A DNA stretch of 64,000 nucleotides, taken from JACNKJ01 sp964440095 (GTDB taxonomy: Bacteria; Krumholzibacteriota; Krumholzibacteriia; JACNKJ01). Both the position numbers and the translations under genes were made by a program. Location: assembly GCA_964440095.1 (NCBI GenBank), contig CAYTPZ010000003.1:46469-110468 (forward strand). The letters are read 5' to 3'. Numbering within the stretch: the stretch's first letter is position 1; each line of letters opens with the position of its first letter. Of this stretch, positions 7,929-16,504 are shown in pieces. The notes beneath the pieces are model-generated. The model was not told the DNA's origin and did not search any database. It was given only the letters and a program-made list of their open reading frames with translations.

Positions 7929-10900
7929 TTACTTAACAAGCACCATCTTGTCGGTGAAGACCTTGCTGTCAGCGTGCAGCTTGTAGAAGTACACACCACT
8001 GGCAGTCTTGTAACCGTTATTGTCGGTGCCATCCCAGACGATCTCATGGTTCTGAGCGTCCAGGTGACCATCATGCAGGACCCTAACCGCACGTCCGGTG
8101 ATGTCGTAAACCGTGAGGTTCACGTCGCCGGCGTTCGCCGTGGCGAAGCGGATGGTGGTCTTGGGGTTGAAGGGATTCGGGAAGTTGCCGTCCAGACGAG
8201 TGTAGGCCGGAACTTCCGGAGCATCGATGATCTCGCCGCCACTCTTATCGAAGACGTTCCGGAGAACTTCGCCGACATAGTAGCGGTGATAGGTGATACC
8301 GGCGGATGTAGCGTAGCCGGCGTCACGAACGTGATAGTAGGAATAAGGATTGAACACGACCTTGGTGAGAATGTCAGTGCCCACATCGTTGTAAGGCTGA
8401 CCATTACCATCGGGATCGTTGTTCAGGATACCGGCCTTGGCGTTGTCACCAGGGTCGACTTCCCATTCCTGGAAGGTTTCGGTGAGTGAGCCCGTAGGAG
8501 CAACCAGCGCAAAGTCACTGGTCACAGGGCAGCCACCGAAGACCCAGTAGTACGGATCGCCGCCGAGATACTGCAGCAGCGGGTGAGTTCCGTACACCAA
8601 CGGCACCACGACACCAGTACGGTCGTCGTAGTAGATGGAGGATTCGACCAGGCTGGCACCAAGGACGCCCGTCAGGAACGAATCGCCCTGATCCAGATCA
8701 TTGGCCATGTTGTCACCCAGGAACCACGCATAGGTGGACTGGGTGGCAAGCGCGATCCAGTCGGTGATGAGCAAGTCATCACGGGTCTTATGCTCTTCAT
8801 CGCACACGGATCCGTCGCCGATGTTACCTGAGTCCCAGATCATGCAGTCGTAGACCGCGATGTCACTGAGTTCCGCACGACTGGCAAGACCATTACTCTG
8901 ACCCGAGCTGGGAGCCTGGGTGTAGTAACGATCGTAAACTTCGAAACCATTATAGGTCAAAGCTTCACGCCAGTAGGGCAAAAGACCACGATCATCTTCC
9001 ACGAAGAGCATGGTGCTGTTACCGCTGGGCAGGCAGCGCAGCGTGTAATAGTTACGCAGATCTTCGTCCATGGAACCGGCATAGTCCGGGATGACCGACT
9101 GGCTGCCGTTGGCGCTCCAACCCTCGAAAAAGATTTCCAGCTCGTCGCCGGGCAGGAAGAAGGCGTCGTTCAAGTCGAACGCCCAATTGTTCTCCTGAGG
9201 AATGGAGTTACCAGCGTAGTGCGCAAAGTCACATACGGCCTTGTTCCAGATCAATCCGGAACCGACGGGATACTCCTCGGCGCCGATCCAGGGGGAGTAG
9301 CAGAGACCATCAAGGTCGGTCTGCAGGTCGCCCAGCTCGGGATCACCAGAAGCACCGGTCACGTCACCGGCGTTGGGGCCGGAAACGATGCGCCAGTACA
9401 TATAGACCTTAGCGCGATCTTCATTAGCCTCGGCCACATATTCCATGGCCACGCCGCCATCGAGGTCGGCATTGAAGGTCACAACGGTCGAGTCGACGAT
9501 GGAAACGGGAACCGCTTCGTCACTCCAGTCAAAATCACCGGCGTGGTCGATACGGACGAATCCGCTGCCATCGGCGAAGTTATCCTGGAAACGGTCGGGG
9601 GAATCGTAGGACCAGCTCAGAGCTGAACCCGCGACGATTCCAATCTTCATGTTGTCGAAGAAGGGCGGCGGAGGATGACTCTCACCGCTACCGTTCTGGT
9701 CGCACCAGTATTCACACATATCAACGCAGCTCAGGCGAACGGCGATACCCTCGATGGGTACGCCACCAGCAGAGTCAGCGAGATACTCGGTAACGTTCAC
9801 AATCCAGTGGTCCCAGATTTTGAAGTCTCCGTAATACACGTAGTTATCATTGGCGAAGGAATTCAGGCAGGGAATACCCTCGACCTGAGCAGCCACGTCA
9901 AAGCTGAAGAAAATCAGTGGATCCATGGGGTTATCCCGATAGACCCAATAGTCAAAGATGACGTTACTGTCAGCAGTGATTTCGAAGTCCACACCCATAA
10001 CGCCACCGTTCTGGTCGACGGACAGGAGGGGACTCTGCACGGAGTTGTCCACGTAGGGAGGCCCGTAGGCGATCACAGGGTGGTTTCCGTACTCAGGATT
10101 CAGAGTGAGCAGATCGAAGAAGGCCCAAGCGAAGGTCGTGTTGACCGTGCAGGGATCCTCCGAACGGAGGCTCTCGTACAGCGTGGCGTAATCGCCGGCG
10201 CCTTGGGGAGCCGTGAAGGTGATCATCGGATCAGCAGTGCCGTCTTCGAAGTCCTCAAGAAGGACATCCGTACCGTCGGCATTGATGATGATGTTGTCCA
10301 TCCAGACAGCACCGAAGATCGTGGGGAACAGGTTGTCCTCGTCAGACCACGCACCGTCAGCGCTGAACGCAAAAACAACATCGCCCAGGTTACCGGTGAC
10401 GTTGAAGTTCACGTCATCCAGGAATCCCGTCGGGCCTTCGGTGTTTTCGACGTGAATGGAGCCGAGGCTTCCATCCTGCTCAACCCAAACAGTGAAGTAA
10501 TCCCACTGGGTACCTTCGAAGTAGGAAGTGTAGTCGTAGGTGATATCCAGCACGGCGCTGGAATCAAGATCGACTCTCAACCACTGGTTCCAGTTGTTAC
10601 CGTAGCCGGTCGGGTTTTCCCAACCGCACTGATCTTCGGCACCACACCAAGCGGCATAAGTGTTTTCAAGATCACCGGGATCAAAGGGAAGCGCAGCGCT
10701 CATGTCGGTATCGGTGCCCGCACAAATGGCAGTCTCAGCGACGTGCCAGAAGATATCGAGCTGGGCGGTGTTATCAACACCGAACCATCCACCGGGAGCT
10801 GCTTCGTTTTCCTGGGTGCCGGGATTGAACCAATCAAAGCTCCAACCACGACCGAACTCGTCGGTACCAGGAGATCCGAAAGAACCAGGGCCTGAAGCCG

Positions 10901-11081
10901 CAAACAGCCACAGCGTATCTTCACGCGCGTCGTTGTGCGTCATCGGAACCACGGAACCCGGATCGGGTGCCGCGATCTGGGCCTGCTCGCCAAGATTCAT
11001 GGCGGGACGGGCCAAACCGACGGAAGTAAAGACCAGAGTTAGCATCGCTAAGCTCAAGGTCAGGGAGAGAATTCTCTTCAT
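7929..11081 (-). CDS. Large secreted protein with CBM/GATase-like regions and type IX-like C-terminal domain
   Basis: 1050-residue exported protein. The signal peptide is MKRILSLTLSLAMLTLVFTS followed by a VGLA-R cleavage region. The first half is beta-rich with carbohydrate-binding-like jelly-roll repeats (WDYFTVWVEQDGS, NVTGNLGDVVFAF). Residues about 690-880 look like a Rossmann/GATase-like module (TMLFVEDDRGLLPYWREAL). The end is a FlgD-Ig sorting domain: NFPNPFNPKTTIRF, VYDITGRAVRVL, YKTASGVYFYKLHA, KMVLVK. ATG 11081 is chosen because GGGGGG lies 4 bases upstream, while the in-frame ATG at 11099 lacks a site. It is transcribed alone between its own promoter and terminator. Function unknown; probably a surface-attached or released protein. 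Confidence 0.85.
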   Translation of the reverse strand: MKRILSLTLSLAMLTLVFTSVGLARPAMNLGEQAQIAAPDPGSVVPMTHNDAREDTLWLFAASGPGSFGSPGTDEFGRGWSFDWFNPGTQENEAAPGGWFGVDNTAQLDIFWHVAETAICAGTDTDMSAALPFDPGDLENTYAAWCGAEDQCGWENPTGYGNNWNQWLRVDLDSSAVLDITYDYTSYFEGTQWDYFTVWVEQDGSLGSIHVENTEGPTGFLDDVNFNVTGNLGDVVFAFSADGAWSDEDNLFPTIFGAVWMDNIIINADGTDVLLEDFEDGTADPMITFTAPQGAGDYATLYESLRSEDPCTVNTTFAWAFFDLLTLNPEYGNHPVIAYGPPYVDNSVQSPLLSVDQNGGVMGVDFEITADSNVIFDYWVYRDNPMDPLIFFSFDVAAQVEGIPCLNSFANDNYVYYGDFKIWDHWIVNVTEYLADSAGGVPIEGIAVRLSCVDMCEYWCDQNGSGESHPPPPFFDNMKIGIVAGSALSWSYDSPDRFQDNFADGSGFVRIDHAGDFDWSDEAVPVSIVDSTVVTFNADLDGGVAMEYVAEANEDRAKVYMYWRIVSGPNAGDVTGASGDPELGDLQTDLDGLCYSPWIGAEEYPVGSGLIWNKAVCDFAHYAGNSIPQENNWAFDLNDAFFLPGDELEIFFEGWSANGSQSVIPDYAGSMDEDLRNYYTLRCLPSGNSTMLFVEDDRGLLPYWREALTYNGFEVYDRYYTQAPSSGQSNGLASRAELSDIAVYDCMIWDSGNIGDGSVCDEEHKTRDDLLITDWIALATQSTYAWFLGDNMANDLDQGDSFLTGVLGASLVESSIYYDDRTGVVVPLVYGTHPLLQYLGGDPYYWVFGGCPVTSDFALVAPTGSLTETFQEWEVDPGDNAKAGILNNDPDGNGQPYNDVGTDILTKVVFNPYSYYHVRDAGYATSAGITYHRYYVGEVLRNVFDKSGGEIIDAPEVPAYTRLDGNFPNPFNPKTTIRFATANAGDVNLTVYDITGRAVRVLHDGHLDAQNHEIVWDGTDNNGYKTASGVYFYKLHADSKVFTDKMVLVK

Positions 11082-11346
11082 GTTACCCCCCAAATGCATT
11101 GGTTAACATTGAGACGAACTAGTTCAGGCCAATAAATGACCCGTGGGGCAAGCAAGAGTGGTAATCCCGATACCGACTCAAATGCCCGCAGCTGGCGAAA
11201 CGTCCGAAGACTATTCAACCCACCACAGGAATCAACTGCGGGATCGATACGGCCTGGGAGACTTCCAAGATAGCGGAGAGGGAACCCACGTGCAGTTTCC
11301 CCACGAGCAACCCCCGAAAGCAAATTTCCCACTCAATACCTCCGGC
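11082..11346 (-). other. Long 5' leader of the 7929 gene
   Basis: About 260 bases separate the promoter at 11347-11376 from the start codon. I see no convincing open frame, known riboswitch consensus or repeat in it. It may simply be a long untranslated leader. Confidence 0.4.
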
Positions 11347-11376
11347 ATTCTATCACTTCGTGGACTGGCATGTCAA
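11347..11376 (-). promoter_or_regulatory. Sigma-70-like promoter for the 7929 gene
   Basis: On the minus strand: perfect -35 TTGACA, 18-base spacer, -10 TAGAAT. It begins directly after the glyS terminator hairpin and reads toward the large secreted protein. Confidence 0.65.
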
Positions 11377-11377
11377 G

Positions 11378-11410
11378 AAACCGAAAAGGGTCCGCCAAGG
11401 GGCGGACCCA
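11378..11410 (-). terminator. Intrinsic terminator of the phoH-glyS operon
   Basis: Minus-strand stem GGGTCCGCC/GGCGGACCC with CCTT loop followed by TTTTC, about 40 bases after the glyS stop codon. It closes the long operon that starts at 21461. Confidence 0.92.
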
Positions 11411-11448
11411 ATCTTTTCCCTTGATTTCCATAGACTTGCCAATTCGGC

Positions 11449-13605
11449 TTAGCCCTCTTCACGCTCTCCTTCGAGGACGACCTCCTGGAATCCGGCGAAA
11501 AATCTGAAGATTCTTGCTAACTCACCCAGGAATGCCAATCGATTTCTACGAAGATCCTCTTCGGGGGCCAGAACCATGACGCCGTCAAAAAAGGCGTCGA
11601 TGCGAGGCCCCAGGCCGGCCAGAAGCCGGTAAGCTTCATCGAACTGACGGGCGTCGGCGTGACCCTTGAGGTCGGCGACCATGGCCAGGAACTCATCATG
11701 GAGCGATTTCTCGGCATCCTCCCTAAGGAGGGTGGCCTGGAATTCCATCTCCCCCATCTGGCCTTCGGCCCAAGCCTCAAGGCTCAGGTACGAATCGCCG
11801 CCATCGGCGCTCAATCCTTCCTTGGCCAAGATGTTTCCCACCCGGCGAGCGCCCATGACCAACTGCTCGAAGGCCTCTTCACCCCGCAAAGAGTTGAGCG
11901 CCAAGGCGCGCGCCCGAAGATCGAGGGTACGGCTTTCGCCGGTGGCGAGAACCGCCCGGAAGATATCCGGCGCGACGCCTTCGTCTTCGAGCATTCCTTC
12001 CAGGCGACCATGGAAGAAGTCCAGCAGGAGCGGCACGAGAGCATCCCGGTCCAGGCTGGGATAATCTTGAAGCGCCAGGTGGAGGAGATCTGAAAGACAG
12101 AGGGGCCATTCTTTGCCGATAAGCAGGCGCATGACGGCCAGTGCCTGACGGCGCAGCGCGTAGGGATCCTTGGATCCTGTGGGAGCGAAGCCGCCTCCCC
12201 AGAAACCCACGATGGCATCGAGACGATCGGCCAAGGACAGGATGGATCCTTCCGCACCCTCGGGCAGGCGATCACCGGCACTCCGTGGGAAGAAGTGTTC
12301 GTAGAGGGCGATGGCACCCTTCTCGCCGGCGCCTTCCTTCCGAGCGTACTGCCAGCCCATGTAGCCCTGGAGCTTGGTGAACTCCTTGCCGTCCTTCACC
12401 ATTTCACTGGCCTGATCGGCCTTGGCGTAACGGGCGGCCCATTCCAGCGCTTCGCGGTCGAGATCATCCAGTTTTAGAAGATCGGCAATGCGCAGGCTGA
12501 GTTTGCCCATACGGGCCACGCGCTCGGCAACCGTACCGAAGCCCTCCAGCCAGAGAACCGATTCGAGCCGGCGGTTAAGACCATCGAGCCCGGCCTTGAG
12601 ATCGTCTCTCCAGTAGAAGCGGGCATCTTCCAGACGGGCCAGGAGCACGCGAACGTTGCCTTCGAGCACCACTTCGGGCGCTTGAACGGGACCGTTGGTC
12701 ACCACCACAAAACCCGGAAGCAACTCACCGGATGCATCCTCCACGGAGAAGTAGCGCTGATGCGATTTCATGGCCGTGCTGATAACCTCGCGGGGCAACT
12801 CCAGAAAGGTGTCGGGAAAGCGGCCGGCCATGGCGGCCGGGCCTTCCACCAGATAGTTGACCGTATCCAACAACTCGGAATCGGCCACCAGCTTGCCACC
12901 CAGCTCCTGGGCGGCCGCGCTGGCCATTTCGTGAATGGCCGCTTTTCGTGAGGCCGGATCAGCCAGAACCTTGGCAGCCAGGAGAGCCGATTCATAGTCG
13001 TCGGCATGGGACAAACTCACCGGACCCGGGGCCAGCCGGCGATGGCCACGGCTTTCGGTGCCGGCGCTGAGAGTGCCTAGCTGGAAATCCAGGGCATCCT
13101 CGCCCAGCATGGCCACGACCCAGCGGATGGGACGCGCGAAACGCAGACTGCCGTCACCCCAGGTCATGGTCTTGGGAAATCTCAGGGAAAGGATCATGGC
13201 CGGTAGAGCTTCCGCCAGTAATTCCGCGCTACCGCGGCCCCTGCGAAGCACCCGAGCCGCCAGGTAGGGCCCCTTGGGTGTTTCGAGTTCGTAGCAATCG
13301 TCCAGGGAAATGCCCTGCCCCCTAGCGAAGCCTTCGGCTGCCTTGCTGGGTTGGCCATCGCGATAGGCGGCCTTCATGGGCGGGCCACTCACTTCCAATT
13401 CCAGGTCTTCCTGGCTCGTGGTCAGATCCGACACCAGCAGGGCCAGGCGGCGGGGCGTGGCGAAACGGTGAATTTCTCCATGGGACAAGCGCTGCTCGTC
13501 CAACCAAGCGGAGAGGGCATCGCCCAACTGAGTCAGGGCGGGCTCCACGTAGGCGACGGGCAGTTCCTCCACGCCGATTTCCAGCAGGAAGCTTTTCTTA
13601 TTCAT
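11449..13605 (-). CDS. glyS: Glycyl-tRNA synthetase beta subunit
   Basis: Beta chain of the alpha2-beta2 glycyl-tRNA synthetase, which charges tRNA-Gly in the cytoplasm; this chain binds the tRNA. 718 residues, close to the usual 690. Family landmarks: LLEIGVEELPVAYVEPAL at 7-24, FATPRRLALLV near 48, GDGSLRFARPIRWVVAML near 151, and a helical DALR-type anticodon-binding C terminus from about 590. It overlaps glyQ by 8 bases, as expected for translationally coupled subunits, and is the last gene of the operon. Confidence 0.97.
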   Translation of the reverse strand: MNKKSFLLEIGVEELPVAYVEPALTQLGDALSAWLDEQRLSHGEIHRFATPRRLALLVSDLTTSQEDLELEVSGPPMKAAYRDGQPSKAAEGFARGQGISLDDCYELETPKGPYLAARVLRRGRGSAELLAEALPAMILSLRFPKTMTWGDGSLRFARPIRWVVAMLGEDALDFQLGTLSAGTESRGHRRLAPGPVSLSHADDYESALLAAKVLADPASRKAAIHEMASAAAQELGGKLVADSELLDTVNYLVEGPAAMAGRFPDTFLELPREVISTAMKSHQRYFSVEDASGELLPGFVVVTNGPVQAPEVVLEGNVRVLLARLEDARFYWRDDLKAGLDGLNRRLESVLWLEGFGTVAERVARMGKLSLRIADLLKLDDLDREALEWAARYAKADQASEMVKDGKEFTKLQGYMGWQYARKEGAGEKGAIALYEHFFPRSAGDRLPEGAEGSILSLADRLDAIVGFWGGGFAPTGSKDPYALRRQALAVMRLLIGKEWPLCLSDLLHLALQDYPSLDRDALVPLLLDFFHGRLEGMLEDEGVAPDIFRAVLATGESRTLDLRARALALNSLRGEEAFEQLVMGARRVGNILAKEGLSADGGDSYLSLEAWAEGQMGEMEFQATLLREDAEKSLHDEFLAMVADLKGHADARQFDEAYRLLAGLGPRIDAFFDGVMVLAPEEDLRRNRLAFLGELARIFRFFAGFQEVVLEGEREEG

Positions 13606-14482
13606 CGACGCCCTCTCCCTTCAGCAGAGGAAATCCCAGGTCTTCGCGCTGCTGCATATAGGCCTGAGCGGATTTCCGGGCGAGGTTGCGAACCCTGGTG
13701 ATGTATCCCGTGCGTTCGGACACGCTGATGGCGCCGCGGGCTTCCAGCACATTGAACAGATGGGAGCACTTGATGACGTAGTCGTAGCCCGGAGCGACCA
13801 AACCCGCTTCCAGGAGGCGGCCGGCTTCCCTTTCAAACTTCGTGAAAAGCTCGAAGTGCAGGGTCGTGTCGGCCTCCTCGAAATTGTACTTGGAAAAGTC
13901 CACCTCGTAGGCACGGTTCACGTCGCCCCAGCTGAGGCCGCCGCCCCAGTCCAGGTCCATCACATGATCCACGCCCTGCAGATACATGGCGATGCGCAGA
14001 AGCCCGTAGGTGAGTTCGGCGGTGATGGGCTTCAGATCGAAGCCTCCCACATGCTGGAAGTAGGTGAACTGTGTGATCTCCATGCCGTCCAGCCACACTT
14101 CCCAACCCAGACCTTTTGCGCCCAGGGTGGGGCTTTCCCAGTCGTCTTCCACAAAGCGGATCTCGTGTTTGTCCAGGTCGATGCCGATGTGGCGCAGGCT
14201 CTCCAGATAGAGTTCCTGCACATTGGGCGGTTCGGGTTTGAGGATGACCTGATACTGAAGGAACTGCTGCACGCGATTGGGATTCTCGCCATAGCGGCCG
14301 TCCTTGGGACGCCGACTGGGCTCAACATAGGCAGCCTTCCAAGGCTCGGGGCCCAGCACACGAAGGAAGGTGGCCGGGTTGAAAGTGCCGGCCCCCACTT
14401 CGGAATTGTAGGGCTGCAAGAGCACGCATCCCTGGTCGGACCAGAACTGCGAAAGGCGGAGGATCATCTCCTGGTAGTTCAT
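13598..14482 (-). CDS. glyQ: Glycyl-tRNA synthetase alpha subunit
   Basis: Catalytic alpha chain of bacterial glycyl-tRNA synthetase, a class II enzyme making glycyl-adenylate and glycyl-tRNA with GlyS. 294 residues, normal length. Strong family matches: QEMILRLSQFWSDQGCVLLQ at 4-23, YVEPSRRPKDGRYGENPNR near 52-70, and GLGWEVWLDGMEITQFTYFQ near 125-144. The start overlaps the recO stop by 4 bases (ATGA-type). Confidence 0.98.
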   Translation of the reverse strand: MNYQEMILRLSQFWSDQGCVLLQPYNSEVGAGTFNPATFLRVLGPEPWKAAYVEPSRRPKDGRYGENPNRVQQFLQYQVILKPEPPNVQELYLESLRHIGIDLDKHEIRFVEDDWESPTLGAKGLGWEVWLDGMEITQFTYFQHVGGFDLKPITAELTYGLLRIAMYLQGVDHVMDLDWGGGLSWGDVNRAYEVDFSKYNFEEADTTLHFELFTKFEREAGRLLEAGLVAPGYDYVIKCSHLFNVLEARGAISVSERTGYITRVRNLARKSAQAYMQQREDLGFPLLKGEGVDE

Positions 14483-15255
14483 TGTTTCGGCTCCTGGCCG
14501 GCTTTGCTTCCCGCTGGCCTGAGCATCTCCAGGGACCGCGGAAGTCGGTAGCCCGGCAGATGTCGGCTGAGAATCAGGTGTAGGATCCGGCCCATTCGGC
14601 GGCGAAGCTCGGCATCCATCTGCTGGCCACGCAATGCCGATGGGGCGTTTTGGAAGAGAGATACTAAGCAGTCCCTATCGACCCGCGCAAGGTCCATCCC
14701 CTCGTTGTCGAGTTCTGCCAGGGCAAAGGCTCCTTCTCCGGGCAGAAACTTGATGTCCTGGTTCGTCAGGGACTTTCCACTGAGGGCGCAATCCTCCAGA
14801 GAAGGCAGACTGCCGTGCAATTGAAGAATCGAGGCCTCGTAGGCGAAGAAGGGCATGAAGCCGTCTTCATCCTTGTCCTCGAAAATGGAAAGGTAGTCTT
14901 CAAGCAATTCGAATAGCCCGTCCACGGGCTCATCGTTGTTGCTGCCTGCTCCGGCCAGCTCCAGACCCGCCAGACGCAGGGCCAGGCTCTCCAGTCGAGC
15001 CGAGGTGGGAGGAATGCCGCCGGATAGGGAGATCTCCTTTATAAGGTGGAGCCCCTCCTTGCCCTTCAGATAGAGGACCACCTCCAGGGGCGTTCCCGGT
15101 TCCAGCAGGCCACGAAATTTGCTTTTGGGGTCGCGAGCCCCCTTGGCCACTGCGCGGCGCAGGCCCTCTTCTGCACAAAGCATTTGCACGATGAGGCTTG
15201 TTTCGCCCAGGGCATAAGTGCGCAAAACGCGAGCGCGGTCACGAACCAGGTTCAT
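14479..15255 (-). CDS. recO: DNA repair protein RecO
   Basis: Recombination mediator that helps load RecA onto SSB-coated DNA with RecR in the RecF pathway. 258 residues, the usual length. The N terminus RDRARVLRTYALGETSLIVQ is the OB-fold opening typical of RecO (ALGETSLIV), followed by GLRRAVAKGARDPKSKFRG and LLEPGTPLEVVLY. The C-terminal half is helical; the four-Cys zinc site found in some RecO proteins is not evident. ATG 15255 is chosen because it gives the normal N terminus and an ATGA overlap with the upstream gene. Confidence 0.9.
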   Translation of the reverse strand: MNLVRDRARVLRTYALGETSLIVQMLCAEEGLRRAVAKGARDPKSKFRGLLEPGTPLEVVLYLKGKEGLHLIKEISLSGGIPPTSARLESLALRLAGLELAGAGSNNDEPVDGLFELLEDYLSIFEDKDEDGFMPFFAYEASILQLHGSLPSLEDCALSGKSLTNQDIKFLPGEGAFALAELDNEGMDLARVDRDCLVSLFQNAPSALRGQQMDAELRRRMGRILHLILSRHLPGYRLPRSLEMLRPAGSKAGQEPKQ

Positions 15256-15845
15256 AGGAAATCGCGCAATCGACAAGCGATGAGCAGGTAGATGGCCAAG
15301 GTGACGATCATGATCACGAAGCCGTTGATGATCGAGACCTCCGCCTCTCGGGCGATGAGGCGACGGGTTTCGCCCTCGCGGATTTCGCCGGTAGCCAGGC
15401 CGCGCACCACGATGGTCGAAGATTGAATGCCGATGTTTCCCGCCAGGGCCATGATCACCGGCACAAAGAAGGCCAGTTCCAGCACCTCGGCCAGGGCCCA
15501 CTCGAAGCCCTGGAGGATACGTCCCGAAGCGAAACCGCCAAGCAGACCCAGCAACAGCCAGGGCAGGCGCGCCCGACTTACGCGGAAGATTCGCCCGGGA
15601 CGGAGTGACAGTTCGCTGACACCGGCGAAGCGGGAGAGATCCTCGGTGGCCTCTTCCTCCTGGTCCATGTCCGTCGTGGCGCGCACAGGATTGGGGTCCA
15701 TGAAGGTCTTCATGGGCATGCCCGGCCGGGCCAAAACCATATCGCGCAGGCTCAGGCTGCCTTTGAGATGGCGGGCGTCGTCCACGAGGTAGACATTGTA
15801 GAGTTCGCGAATGCGATCGCCCAAGGGTGCGTCGCGGGAATCCAT
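15252..15845 (-). CDS. Shrunken MgtE-like magnesium transporter relative
   Basis: 197-residue membrane protein matching scattered parts of MgtE (normally about 450 residues). It has the first CBS half (YNVYLVDDARHLKGSLSLRD), the EEATEDLSRFAGVSE linker, the RLPWLLLGLLGG helix and the highly conserved GNIGIQSSTIVVRGLATGEI segment, then a last helix, FVIMIVTLAIYLLIA. Missing are the N-domain, the second CBS domain, about two transmembrane helices, and the helix-5 Asp that coordinates Mg2+ in the family. The frame is open and overlaps recO (ATGA), and a stop-start arrangement couples it to the DUF502 gene, so it is probably translated. Whether it transports Mg2+ is doubtful. Confidence 0.7.
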   Translation of the reverse strand: MDSRDAPLGDRIRELYNVYLVDDARHLKGSLSLRDMVLARPGMPMKTFMDPNPVRATTDMDQEEEATEDLSRFAGVSELSLRPGRIFRVSRARLPWLLLGLLGGFASGRILQGFEWALAEVLELAFFVPVIMALAGNIGIQSSTIVVRGLATGEIREGETRRLIAREAEVSIINGFVIMIVTLAIYLLIACRLRDFL

Positions 15846-15847
15846 GA

Positions 15848-16504
15848 TCAACTCGATGTCTTCACGAGGGGAATCTCATCATCGGGCAGGACCGTCCCTC
15901 CCGAGACGATGACATTCAGGGCCTCCTCGACGCTTAGATCGGGATAGATAACGCTGTCGGTGGGAATTAGGAGAAAGAAACCCGAAGTGGGATTAGGGCT
16001 GGTGGGCACGAAGACGTGTAGCATCTCCCGAGGATCGCCTTTCAAATACCTACTACCGTTCCCGTCCACTCCGTCCTCGTCCCAGGTGATGCCATGGATA
16101 CGCCTCTTGGAGCGGTTCGTCACGAAACCCAATGACCAGATTCCCGACTTGGGATATTCGAAGCAGACTACACCCTTGTAGGCGTCCTGTTTTTGGATAA
16201 CAGAAAGGAGCTGATCGATGGCGTGAAAAACCTTGCCGACCAGGGGCAGGCGCAGGACGATTCTTCTCCAGACGGAACTGAGCTGCCGGCCCATGAAACT
16301 ACTGGCTAAAAATCCCGCCAGAACGATGATGACCAGCACGGCCAGAAATCCGAGACCTGGAATCTGCCAGGGAATGTAACGGTCGAGCAGGGGCCGCAAA
16401 AGCTCATCGAGCCAGATGAAGAGCTTCCAGAAGACCCAGATGGTCACCACCGTGGGCAGAAGCAGCACCAGACCACCGACGAATGCCCGCCTCAGGAATC
16501 TCAT
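15848..16504 (-). CDS. DUF502 family membrane protein
   Basis: 218-residue inner-membrane protein of the DUF502 family, function unknown. Two transmembrane helices lie near residues 9-30 and 50-72, joined by the family segment DELLRPLLDRYIPWQIPGLG, then GKVFHAIDQLLSVIQKQDAYKGVVCFEYP and FVPTSPNPTSGFFLLIP, the hallmark DUF502 block. It starts by an ATGA overlap with the CorC/HlyC gene. Confidence 0.92.
   Translation of the reverse strand: MRFLRRAFVGGLVLLLPTVVTIWVFWKLFIWLDELLRPLLDRYIPWQIPGLGFLAVLVIIVLAGFLASSFMGRQLSSVWRRIVLRLPLVGKVFHAIDQLLSVIQKQDAYKGVVCFEYPKSGIWSLGFVTNRSKRRIHGITWDEDGVDGNGSRYLKGDPREMLHVFVPTSPNPTSGFFLLIPTDSVIYPDLSVEEALNVIVSGGTVLPDDEIPLVKTSS

Noticed and set aside
15252..15501. 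Frameshift restoring a full-length MgtE into the upstream part of the recO frame
   Set aside because: The alternative frame upstream of recO encodes Arg/Gly/His-rich nonsense with no MgtE helix; the missing parts are not in any frame here.
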